A stretch of 40,166 nucleotides of DNA from JAEUMD01 sp050250815. GTDB lineage: Bacteria > Pseudomonadota > Alphaproteobacteria > Rhizobiales > Hyphomicrobiaceae. Shown in pieces: positions 16,871 to 24,639 of this stretch (its first letter is position 1; every line of letters starts with the position of its first letter). The notes under the pieces were generated by a model. It ran no database searches, was not told the DNA's origin, and was given only the letters and a program-made list of their open reading frames with translations. The stretch covers positions 1 to 40,166 of the forward strand of contig JBFWNY010000032.1 of NCBI GenBank assembly GCA_050250815.1. Direction: 5' to 3'. The position numbers and the translations under genes are program-made.

Positions 16871-18349
16871 ATGAAGAACAAGGCGGCATCCGAGGGCAAG
16901 AGCAACCTCATTTCCGGCGCCACTGGCGACTGGGAGGTGGTGATCGGCATGGAGGTGCACGCCCAGGTCAACTCCCGCGCCAAACTGTTCTCGGGTGCTT
17001 CGACCGCCTTCGGAGGCAACCCCAATGACCACGTGTCGCTGGTCGATGCGGCCATGCCCGGCATGCTGCCCGTGATCAACCACGAGTGCGTGGCTCAGGC
17101 GGTGCGGACCGGCCTGGGCCTCAAGGCCGAGATCAACCTGCGCAGTGTGTTCGACCGCAAGAACTACTTCTACCCTGATCTGCCGCAGGGATATCAGATC
17201 TCCCAGTACAAGCAGCCGATCGTGGGCGAGGGCGCCGTCGACATCGAGGTCGATGGCCAGTCGAAGCGTGTCGGCATCGAGCGTCTGCATCTGGAGCAGG
17301 ATGCCGGTAAGTCGATCCACGACCAGCACCCCGACTACTCCTACGTCGATCTCAACCGCTCGGGCGTCGCATTGATGGAGATCGTCTCCAGGCCCGATCT
17401 TCGTTCGGCCAAGGAGGCGCAGGCCTACGTCACCAAGCTGCGCACCATCCTGCGCTACCTCGGCACCTGCGATGGCGACATGGAGAAGGGCAATCTGCGC
17501 GCCGACGTCAACGTCTCGGTGCGCAAGCCCGGCGCCCCGTTCGGAACGCGCTGCGAGATCAAGAACGTCAACTCGATCCGCTTCATCGGGCAGGCGGTCG
17601 AGGTGGAGGCGCGGCGTCAGATCGACATCATCGAGGACGGCGGCACCATCGACCAGGAAACGCGGCTGTTCGATCCGGGCAAGGGCGAGACGCGTTCCAT
17701 GCGCTCCAAGGAGGAGGCGCACGACTACCGCTATTTCCCCGATCCCGACCTGCTCCCGCTGGAGCTGACGCAGGCGTTCGTGGACGGACTTGCCGGCGAC
17801 CTGCCCGAGTTGCCCGACGAGAAGCACGCGCGCTTCGTCAAGCAGTACGGGTTGTCGGACTACGACGCGTCCGTCCTGGTCGCCGAGCGCGAGCGCGCGG
17901 AGTTCTTCGAGGCGGCGGCGCAGGGGCATGATGGCAAGACAACCGCCAACTGGGTCATCAACGAGCTTCTCGGCCGCCTCAACAAGGAAGGTCACGACAT
18001 CGGCGACAGCCCCGTGAGCGCGGCGCAGATCGGTGGCATCGTCGATCTGATCGGCAAGGGCACCATCTCCGGCAAGATCGCAAAGGACGTGTTCGAGATC
18101 GTCTGGACGGAGGGGGGCGACCCGGCGGCGATCGTCGAGGCGCGCGGCCTCAAGCAGGTGACGGACACCGGCGCCATCGAAAAGGCGGTCGAGGAGGTCA
18201 TCAAGGCCAACCCCGACAAGGCTGCGCAGGCCAAAGACAAGCCCAGCATGCTGGGCTGGTTCGTCGGGCAGGTGATGAAGTCCTCGGGTGGCAAGGCCAA
18301 CCCAAAGGCGGTCAACGACATCCTGAAGGCGAAGCTGGGGATAGACTGA
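16871..18349 (+). CDS. gatB: Aspartyl/glutamyl-tRNA amidotransferase subunit B
   Basis: GatB binds the mischarged tRNA and, in its kinase pocket, activates the side-chain carboxylate with ATP for amidation. The 492-residue product shows the family N-terminus EVVIGMEVHAQ, then NYFYPDLPQGYQISQY, the conserved GVALMEIVSRPD, the RADVNVSVR strand and KEEAHDYRYFPDPDL. The C-terminal ~150 residues are the helical tail and YqeY-like domain ending in GWFVGQVMKSSGGKANP. The only upstream ribosome-like sequence is weak (GAGGCGG, ~14 nt). The gene is 4.7 kb away from gatA, with six unrelated genes between. Confidence 0.97.
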   Translation: MKNKAASEGKSNLISGATGDWEVVIGMEVHAQVNSRAKLFSGASTAFGGNPNDHVSLVDAAMPGMLPVINHECVAQAVRTGLGLKAEINLRSVFDRKNYFYPDLPQGYQISQYKQPIVGEGAVDIEVDGQSKRVGIERLHLEQDAGKSIHDQHPDYSYVDLNRSGVALMEIVSRPDLRSAKEAQAYVTKLRTILRYLGTCDGDMEKGNLRADVNVSVRKPGAPFGTRCEIKNVNSIRFIGQAVEVEARRQIDIIEDGGTIDQETRLFDPGKGETRSMRSKEEAHDYRYFPDPDLLPLELTQAFVDGLAGDLPELPDEKHARFVKQYGLSDYDASVLVAERERAEFFEAAAQGHDGKTTANWVINELLGRLNKEGHDIGDSPVSAAQIGGIVDLIGKGTISGKIAKDVFEIVWTEGGDPAAIVEARGLKQVTDTGAIEKAVEEVIKANPDKAAQAKDKPSMLGWFVGQVMKSSGGKANPKAVNDILKAKLGID

Positions 18350-18379
18350 CGGCGACAGGACGTCAGCTGCTGCAGCCCG

Positions 18380-18508
18380 TCATACCGAGGCGGCGGACGA
18401 TCGCTGCTTGCGGTGCTGCATGGCCTTGTAGAGCGCGAGCGCTGCGATGAGGACGATCCCGCATGGCATCAGGGTGCCGATCAGGTAGATGAGCTTGGTC
18501 GCCGTCAT
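18380..18508 (-). CDS. Very small single-span membrane protein (42 residues)
   Basis: A short open frame beginning MTATKLIYLIGTLMP and ending in a basic tail rich in Lys, Arg, Gln and Ser. One hydrophobic segment covers about residues 5-28; the basic C-terminus would stay in the cytoplasm. A GGGAGAG site lies 7 nt before the ATG, which supports translation. No family is recognised. It sits between gatB and the HPP-family gene on the opposite strand to both, in a region otherwise without genes. A longer frame on the same strand (18363-18560) is a shadow without a membrane-protein or ribosome-site signal. Confidence 0.65.
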   Translation of the reverse strand: MTATKLIYLIGTLMPCGIVLIAALALYKAMQHRKQRSSAASV

Positions 18509-18749
18509 GTGGGCGCTCTCCCGCAGGCCCGTTCAGTCTCCATGCGACAAAAGATAGCACCTACGTATTGAGAGGCTGCTCGTCCGCCACCGATAACTGT
18601 CGGTGTCGCGTTCACCATTCGCCAACGTTTGGGCGGGCTAGCCGCAAGCGGATCCCGCGTGATGCGACGATGCGCGCAGCGCCCTTCAATTGACCTTGCG
18701 ATGCCTGAAAGTTGATCTTCCTGCCCAGGGATAGGGCGAAAGGTGGCAG

Positions 18750-19742
18750 GTGCAGAGCCTCGATCAACGGTTGCGCGAACGGATCGCGGAGACGGCCATA
18801 GGCCGGCTGTTCGGCATCGAGCTTTCGCCCGTCGGTCACGCCGAGCGCCTGATCTCCATGTTGGGCGGCTTTCTTGCGATCCTGGCGCTGATCCTGCTCG
18901 AGCGCGACCTGCTGGGCGCGACCGGCGCGGCCATGCTGACCGGCTCGATGGGGGCAACCGCCGTGCTGCTGTTCGCGGTACCGCACGGCGCGCTGTCGCA
19001 GCCGTGGGCAGTGCTCGTGGGCCATGTCGCCTCCGCCGCGGTGGGCGTGACGGTTGCCAAGATGGTTTCCGATCCGGTGATCGCCGCGGCGGCTTCTGTC
19101 GGCCTTGCGATCCTCGTCATGCACTACCTGCGTGCGATCCACCCACCGGGGGGAGCGACTGCGCTCACCGCCGTCATCGGTGGACCGGCGGTGCACGACC
19201 TGGGCTATGGGTTCGTGGTTACTCCGGTCCTCGTCAATGCGGTCGTGATGGTGGCGGCCGCCGTCGCCATCAACATGGCGTTCGCCTGGCGTCGCTATCC
19301 GGCCGGCCTGCGCAGGAAGCCTCCGGCGTCCGCTCCGCGCGACCACACCGAAGCCATGACCCATGCCGACTTCGTTGCCGCCCTGAGCCGCATCGGCACC
19401 TTCGTCGACATATCCGAGGACGAATTCCTTGAACTGCGCGCGCTGATGCGCGAGGCCGCCGAGAGACGGAAGCTGCGGCCCGACGAGATTTTGCTGGGCG
19501 CCTGCTACTCCAACGGCGGGCAAGGCGATGCGTTCGCGGTCCGCTGGGTCGTCGACGAGGAGCCGCTCCACCACGGCGGGCGCGTCATCTGGCGCGTGGT
19601 GGCCGGGCGCGACCGCGACCAGACGGGGCTGTCGACGCGCGAGGACTTCGCGGCGTGGGCGTGCTGTGCGGTGCGACGGGTGGAGACAACGTGGATCCGG
19701 GCGGAAGCGACCGTCGCGGCGGCAACCTCGGAGGCTATCTGA
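18750..19742 (+). CDS. HPP family membrane protein
   Basis: A 330-residue protein whose N-terminal ~190 residues form a four-helix HPP-family membrane domain with the defining HPPGGATAL motif at 131-139. Helices are near 33-52, 60-77, 88-106 and 112-130, plus one around 150-175. HPP proteins of plants and cyanobacteria have been linked to nitrite transport into plastids or cells; the function in other bacteria is not settled. The C-terminal ~130 residues are soluble, with an acidic helix and two Trp-rich strands; no CBS domain is seen. Start is GTG at 18750 with AGGTGG just upstream. It ends 4 nt from the convergent DUF1353 gene. Confidence 0.88.
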   Translation: MQSLDQRLRERIAETAIGRLFGIELSPVGHAERLISMLGGFLAILALILLERDLLGATGAAMLTGSMGATAVLLFAVPHGALSQPWAVLVGHVASAAVGVTVAKMVSDPVIAAAASVGLAILVMHYLRAIHPPGGATALTAVIGGPAVHDLGYGFVVTPVLVNAVVMVAAAVAINMAFAWRRYPAGLRRKPPASAPRDHTEAMTHADFVAALSRIGTFVDISEDEFLELRALMREAAERRKLRPDEILLGACYSNGGQGDAFAVRWVVDEEPLHHGGRVIWRVVAGRDRDQTGLSTREDFAAWACCAVRRVETTWIRAEATVAAATSEAI

Positions 19743-19746
19743 ATTC

Positions 19747-20670
19747 TTATTGCCGCCGCCGCTCGCGCAGGTCGGTGGTTCCGCCGGGACATTCGTAGAT
19801 GCCGTCGGCGCCGAGCCGGCAGCGGCCTGCCGGAATGTCCTTTTCGATTTGCCGGCGGATGCTGGGCGCGGTCTGCAGCAGCGCCTCGGTGAGCGAGAAT
19901 ATGAACTCGTCGCCTGATGCAAGCGGACAGGGGACGCCCCGCGATCCCGGCGGAGTGGCGAACCTCTTCCTTCGGCTGTCACGGCAGCGCGCGTAGGCCT
20001 CGTTGAACTTCCGGTCGAATTCCTGCTGCAGGGCCACGTTGTGCAGCCGGGCACGCTCGTTCTCGACGAGGTCGATCCGCTCGAACTTCCAGGTCGGCCC
20101 GAACCGGCGCACCGCGCGGTGCATCAGGCTTGCCCAGTAGGGCCGGACGCCACTGGCCAGCAGAGCGTGGAAGAAGACTTCGTGTACCTTCAGCGGGTCG
20201 ATGGTCGTGTTGCGGATGTAGAAATCGTGGATCACGGCGGCGCGGATATAGTCGCGGTCCCAGCTCGAGCCGACGAGCGGCTGGAGCGAGGGCGGGATGG
20301 TGGCACCGTCCGTCGCATAGCCGGGCGGCACGTCCCAATGCAGACCGTCGGGGTCGATAAAGCCGAAATGGGCCTGCAGGGCCCGCCGGTCTGGCCGCCG
20401 CGAGACGAACTCGCGTGACAGGCGCAGGGGCGCTTTGAAGCACCCGTTTGGGCGTGTGCAGCGCATGGCGCCATTGAAGCAGACGTCCTTGGCGGACTGG
20501 GGCACTCCGGGCGCGAGACTGGGTGCCGGCGGCCATGCGGCGCCGCGCCTGTGCACGTCGATATAGGCGCATCGCGCCTGGGCCTGCGAGGCGCCAGCCG
20601 CGGCCAGCGCTGCCGCCAGCACGGCAAGGCGAACGAAGCATTGCAGGTCGGCAATACGGGCCTGAAGCAT
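19747..20670 (-). CDS. Secreted DUF1353 protein (larger paralogue)
   Basis: A 307-residue protein with a Sec signal peptide (hydrophobic to ~28, ASQAQA cleavage site). The DUF1353 motif is DGATIP at 121-126 with the helix ending HDFY at 148-151. Several cysteines (four in 34-77, plus two or three near 220-300) suggest disulfides in the periplasm. The C-terminal ~110 residues are outside the domain. The ATG at 20670 gives a normal signal peptide; 26 upstream in-frame codons do not. It shares only the DUF1353 motif with the lipoprotein at 13608-14246. Function unknown. Confidence 0.85.
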   Translation of the reverse strand: MLQARIADLQCFVRLAVLAAALAAAGASQAQARCAYIDVHRRGAAWPPAPSLAPGVPQSAKDVCFNGAMRCTRPNGCFKAPLRLSREFVSRRPDRRALQAHFGFIDPDGLHWDVPPGYATDGATIPPSLQPLVGSSWDRDYIRAAVIHDFYIRNTTIDPLKVHEVFFHALLASGVRPYWASLMHRAVRRFGPTWKFERIDLVENERARLHNVALQQEFDRKFNEAYARCRDSRRKRFATPPGSRGVPCPLASGDEFIFSLTEALLQTAPSIRRQIEKDIPAGRCRLGADGIYECPGGTTDLRERRRQ

Positions 20671-20961
20671 TATGGCCCCCCGCTGGATTGCTGATGCCGA
20701 GGGGGCCCAAACGCGGCCCCGACTCAGCGAAGCGTCACTGGTGGGCATCTCGAATGGCCACGATCATAGGGCGTCGAGCGGGCCTGTCGACCCGCAGATC
20801 GAACCTTTTCGAACGCTTCGGCGACCAACTGGACACGCCATGTTCCCTCCGGAACAGTCGGCTGGCGCTGTTCCGTAGATAACAGACGTCATGAGAGGGA
20901 TGAAGCCTCGCCGGCCCCGGCGGCGCCCGCCCGAGAGGACACTCGAACAGGGATTTCGGTC

Positions 20962-21990
20962 ATGCGCACTTCGCTCGCCCTCGGCGCCGCCATGGTTCTT
21001 CTTCCGCTGGGCTCGGCGGCCTACGCGGGCATGTCGCAGGACCTGCGCGACTGCCCCGACCCCAAGCTCGCGGGAAGTGCTGCGGCCTGCTCGCGCGTTC
21101 TGTCGAGCGGCCGGCTGCCGACCAACCAGCACTACATCGCCTACTACAACCGGGCCTGGGCATATCGCCTGGCAGGCAAGCAGGATCTGGCTATCCAGGA
21201 CTACGATCGCGCCTATAAGCTGCGGCCGCGGTTCGAAAAGACGCTTCTGAGCCGCGGCGTCCTGCATCGCGAGATGGGCAGCTACGACAAGTCGCTGAGC
21301 GATCTGGAGAGCTATGTGCGCCTCAAGCCCAAAGACTGGGCCGGCTATTTCCATCGCGCCTGGGCCAAGCGCGGCCTCAACCGCGGCGAGGAGGCACTCT
21401 CTGACATCGCCGAAGCCGTCGAGCGCAATCCCAAGGAGACCAAGGTCAAGATTCTGCAGGCCCTGATGCTCGCGGAGATGGGCGACGCCACCAATGCGTT
21501 GAGCATCATCGAGCCCATCGCCAAGGGGCAGCCGGACGACAACATGGCCCGCTACGTTCGTGGCGTTGCGTTTCTCGAGGCAGGTCGCATTGGCGAAGCA
21601 CAGAAGGATGTGGACGCTGTGCTGGCCGCCGAGTCCGACTTCACCGCCGCGCGCGTTCTGCTCGGCCGACTTCAGGAGCGCAAGGGTGCGAGGTCGCAAG
21701 CCCGCGCCACTTATGACACCGCGATCAGGCAGCCTGCGCGCAAGTTCGACGCCGCTCGCGCTTTGGATAAGGCACGGGAGCGCCTGGGCGTCCTCGATGG
21801 TGGCACCGATCGCAAGGAGGAGTCGCGTCCCATCGTGACCAGCTCGGTCGACCCCGCGACCACGCCGGCGCCGGTGACCGAGCGCCGCTCCGAGGATACA
21901 GGCGTCGAGGAGGCGCGCCCGACCTCCGGCCGCACCTGCCGCCGCTACATTCCCGCGGCCGCTGCGACCATCACCGTCGACTGCGAGTAA
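20962..21990 (+). CDS. Periplasmic tetratricopeptide-repeat protein
   Basis: A 342-residue protein with a signal peptide (MRTSLALGAAMVLLPLGSAAYA, cleavage near 22). From ~55 to ~260 it has about five TPR units, with the typical A-x-x-Y-x-x-A-x-x-L-x-P pattern: YYNRAWAYRLAGKQDLA, LLSRGVLHREMGSYDKS, YFHRAWAKRGLNRGEEA and later ones. The last ~70 residues are Pro/Thr/Glu-rich and end in CRRYIPAAAATITVDCE. TPR proteins are scaffolds for protein partners; the partner here is unknown. It is divergent from the DUF1353 gene across 291 bp and convergent with the P450 gene. Confidence 0.88.
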   Translation: MRTSLALGAAMVLLPLGSAAYAGMSQDLRDCPDPKLAGSAAACSRVLSSGRLPTNQHYIAYYNRAWAYRLAGKQDLAIQDYDRAYKLRPRFEKTLLSRGVLHREMGSYDKSLSDLESYVRLKPKDWAGYFHRAWAKRGLNRGEEALSDIAEAVERNPKETKVKILQALMLAEMGDATNALSIIEPIAKGQPDDNMARYVRGVAFLEAGRIGEAQKDVDAVLAAESDFTAARVLLGRLQERKGARSQARATYDTAIRQPARKFDAARALDKARERLGVLDGGTDRKEESRPIVTSSVDPATTPAPVTERRSEDTGVEEARPTSGRTCRRYIPAAAATITVDCE

Positions 21991-22023
21991 TCCTGGGGTC
22001 TACCGCGATCCAGACGAGCACCG

Positions 22024-23403
22024 CTATGCCAGCAGCTCGACGCCCAGGCTGAGGCCGTTTGCCGGCCTCAGCGTCACGCGTGAGACGGGTTCGGGCGCCG
22101 GACCACCCGGCCAGGAGAATCGCGCCGCGGCGAGGAAGCGCGCAAGGAGAACCTTGGCCTCGATCATCGCGAAGGAAGAGCCGATGCAGCTGCGCGGGCC
22201 GGCCCCGAATGGCATGTACTGTGTGCGCGGGATGCGGGTCACGGCGGCCGGCAAGAAGCGATCGGGATCGAACCGCCCCGGGTCTTCCCAAAGCCGCGTA
22301 TGGCGGTGGAGCGCATAGAGCGGCACGAAGACGGTATGGTGTGGTTCGAGCACCGTGCCGGCCAAGTCGACCCGTTCTTGTGCTGTGCGCGAGATGACGA
22401 CCGCGGGCGGATAGAGCCGCATTGCTTCTTTCAGGATCCGTTCGATCACGTCGAGCCGGTCGAGGTGCTCGGCCATGAGCTGTCCCCCGTCGGTGACGGC
22501 GATGACCTGAGCTCTGGCCTTGTCCTGCCAGTCTGGCGCCATCGCTAGAAGATAGAGCGACCATGTCAGCGCCTTGGCCGTGGTCTCGTGCCCGGCTTCG
22601 AGCAGGGTGGCGACGTTGTCTATCAGCTGTTCGCGGGTCATCGGGGCGCCGGTATCGGGATCGCGTGCTGCCAGCAGGCGGCCGAGCAGGTCGCGCGTCT
22701 CGCCGCCCTTCCGCCGGCGCTCATCGATGATCGCGCCGACATGCCTGCGCAGCGACCGGGCCGCGCGGCGCAAGGTGATCATTGCCGGGTGCGGCATCCA
22801 TTGCGGCAGCCCGAGCAGGGAATAGGCGATGACCCATGGTGTCCCTTCAAGGTACCGGCTGCCCGCATCCATGACGCCGCCGACGTCATCAGGCGCACCG
22901 CCGTGCAGCATGGTGCGGACGATGATGTCGTAGGTCGTCTCCGTCATGTCTGCATCGATGGATTGCGGCCGGGACGGGCGCGGACCGAGCCGCGATCGCC
23001 AGCGCGCAATCTGCGCATCGCCCGCCGCGATCATGTCGGGCACATAGCCGAGTAATTCCGAATGGCGGAACAGCGGGGCCAGGGCGCGCCGCTGCCAGCG
23101 CCAGCTCTGGCCGTTCGCGGTTAGAACGCCGTCGCCCAGCACCGGGTCGAATACGCGCCGCTCGAGCTCCGTTTTGACGAACTTGTCGGCGTCGGTGACA
23201 AGCACCCGCTCGATCAGGGCGGGATCGGTGAGCCAAACCGCCTTGCGGCCGCGGGCCTCCAAGACGGCGACGAACTCGCGATAGGCGACCGCGGGGACCG
23301 TGGCGAGCGGGTTCTTCACGCAGGCTGAGAGGAATGCTAGCACGCCAAGCCGCCCTTCGGGCGGCGTGAAGCTGGGCGGGTAGAGCGCGGTTCGGGCGTC
23401 CAT
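22024..23403 (-). CDS. Cytochrome P450
   Basis: A 459-residue soluble P450. The I-helix motif AGHETT is at 270-275, ExxR is Glu326-Arg329, and the heme loop FGAGPRSCIG (399-408) carries the ligand Cys406. WRWQRR at 101-106 is the C-helix propionate contact. It lacks a membrane anchor, so it needs separate redox partners; no ferredoxin gene is adjacent. The sequence is of the bacterial CYP102/CYP4-like class with fatty-acid or sterol/terpene hydroxylases among its relatives; the substrate cannot be predicted. It appears to be transcribed alone. Confidence 0.95.
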   Translation of the reverse strand: MDARTALYPPSFTPPEGRLGVLAFLSACVKNPLATVPAVAYREFVAVLEARGRKAVWLTDPALIERVLVTDADKFVKTELERRVFDPVLGDGVLTANGQSWRWQRRALAPLFRHSELLGYVPDMIAAGDAQIARWRSRLGPRPSRPQSIDADMTETTYDIIVRTMLHGGAPDDVGGVMDAGSRYLEGTPWVIAYSLLGLPQWMPHPAMITLRRAARSLRRHVGAIIDERRRKGGETRDLLGRLLAARDPDTGAPMTREQLIDNVATLLEAGHETTAKALTWSLYLLAMAPDWQDKARAQVIAVTDGGQLMAEHLDRLDVIERILKEAMRLYPPAVVISRTAQERVDLAGTVLEPHHTVFVPLYALHRHTRLWEDPGRFDPDRFLPAAVTRIPRTQYMPFGAGPRSCIGSSFAMIEAKVLLARFLAAARFSWPGGPAPEPVSRVTLRPANGLSLGVELLA

Positions 23404-23580
23404 TGGACAGGCGGCTCCGGCGATCGTCTTCCGCGCCGCAGTATGTCACGCGCCAGACGGCCGTGTCGCGTTGCGAGAGAATCGAAGCAACGACGCCCTA
23501 GCGACCAGCGACGGTGAGCCGACCGGTATCAGGAGTACAGACGAGTAAGTCCGGAGCGTGCCGAATTGCGATGGGCGGCG

Positions 23581-23757
23581 TCAGGCGCCGGCCTTCGCCT
23601 TGGCGTTCTGCACCTTGGCCGCGTCCTTGCGCAGGCGCTTGCGCGCGCCGGCGGTGTTGCCCTGATTGCGGGTAACCTTGGCGCGCGGGATGGCGCGACG
23701 GGCCTTCTTCTTGCGCGTTTCCACGTTGCGGGCGGAGCGGGCGGCAGGCGCGGACAT
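23581..23757 (-). CDS. Small basic protein (58 residues)
   Basis: A short frame giving a strongly basic product: it starts MSAPAARSARNVETRKKKAR and continues with many Lys, Arg and Ala, ending AKAKAGA. The composition suggests an unstructured or helical nucleic-acid- or ribosome-associated protein; similar Lys/Ala/Arg-rich short proteins are common in alphaproteobacteria, with no known function that I can state. A weak AAGGG lies ~7-8 nt before the ATG. It is in the gap between the P450 and the first DedA gene, on the same strand as both. Longer frames crossing it are shadows. Confidence 0.6.
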   Translation of the reverse strand: MSAPAARSARNVETRKKKARRAIPRAKVTRNQGNTAGARKRLRKDAAKVQNAKAKAGA

Positions 23758-23900
23758 CGGGACAACCCTTGGTGCTTCGGGCGGGACGGAGGTGTCCGGC
23801 CCCGTTGATTGGGGTGCGGCGGCACAGAGGCTCGCTGCGAAGCCCGCTTCCTAGGCGATCCGGTGGCTGCTGGCAAGCCGGTGGCCCGATCTGCCGTCCG

Positions 23901-24419
23901 TTACCACAGGGCTGCCGCGAGACCGTGGCCGGGCCCAAGGAATACGCCGGCCCAGATCAGGGCCGATACGGCGCTGGCCGGGAGGAAGTGGAGCCAGCGC
24001 ATGGCCGCAGCGCCAGCCACGACGGGGACGAACGGCCTCATCATGCCGAAGAACTTCGAGGCCACGATGCCGAGCGCGCCCCAGGTGCGGAAGAACTGCC
24101 GTGCGGCGACATACCAGTGGGGCTTGTGACGGATGGGCCACGTTTTCACGACATCGGCGCGGTACCGCCGCCCGACGGCGTAGGACAGGACATCGCCTAG
24201 GAATGCCCCGGCCGCCGCTGCGAGCCAAAGCGGTACGAAGTCACCGCCTGCGGCATGATGCAGGCCGCCGATCGCCAGGAACAGGATGGTGGAGGGTACG
24301 AGCAACGAGACGAAAACGATGCTCTCGGCAAATCCCAGCGCAAAAACAAGGGGCTCGGCGAGGGCGATGTGGGTCTCCACCAGCCGCACGACGGTGTCCG
24401 CAAGACTGTCTACGGGCAT
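23901..24419 (-). CDS. DedA-family membrane protein (first copy)
   Basis: A 172-residue polytopic membrane protein of the DedA/VTT family. GFAESIVFVSLLVPSTILFL gives the conserved acidic residue early in the membrane domain, GAFLGDVLSYAVGRRY is the central motif and FFGMMRPFVPVVAGAAAM contains the Arg-Pro motif of the re-entrant region. DedA proteins are now considered lipid-flipping proteins (for example undecaprenyl phosphate or phosphatidylethanolamine translocases in other bacteria). It is shorter than E. coli YqjA (~220) by the N-terminal part. It is divergent from btaA across 220 bp, and a second copy lies beyond btaB. Confidence 0.92.
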   Translation of the reverse strand: MPVDSLADTVVRLVETHIALAEPLVFALGFAESIVFVSLLVPSTILFLAIGGLHHAAGGDFVPLWLAAAAGAFLGDVLSYAVGRRYRADVVKTWPIRHKPHWYVAARQFFRTWGALGIVASKFFGMMRPFVPVVAGAAAMRWLHFLPASAVSALIWAGVFLGPGHGLAAALW

Positions 24420-24639
24420 CTTGGTTCCTCGGTGGCCCCTGTCGACTCTTCCGGTCCAGGTTGTTGTGGCTCAGCGGCGATTCCGCAAGGGCAGTTGCAC
24501 TGGCGTCCCGTCTTCGGGAGACTGTCACAGAACCGAAGCACAATCGTCATAACGCTTCATACGGCGCGCCGACTCAGGGGGCGGCCACTGCGGCCGGATC
24601 GCGGCGCGGAAGGAACTTCCTTATCGTGAGGGGAACGAC

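Noticed and set aside
16826..17995. 389-codon frame antisense to gatB
   Set aside because: Mirror frame of gatB; no independent evidence.
18346..18366. Terminator hairpin at the end of gatB
   Set aside because: The arms are only 6 bp with a 9-nt loop, they overlap the stop codon and there is no T-run.
18363..18560. 65-codon frame over the small membrane protein
   Set aside because: Wrong frame relative to the ribosome site and without the membrane segment; it is a shadow.
18612..20054. 480-codon open frame antisense to the HPP-family gene
   Set aside because: It overlaps the conserved HPP gene fully and is His/Arg/Asp-rich without motif or ribosome site.
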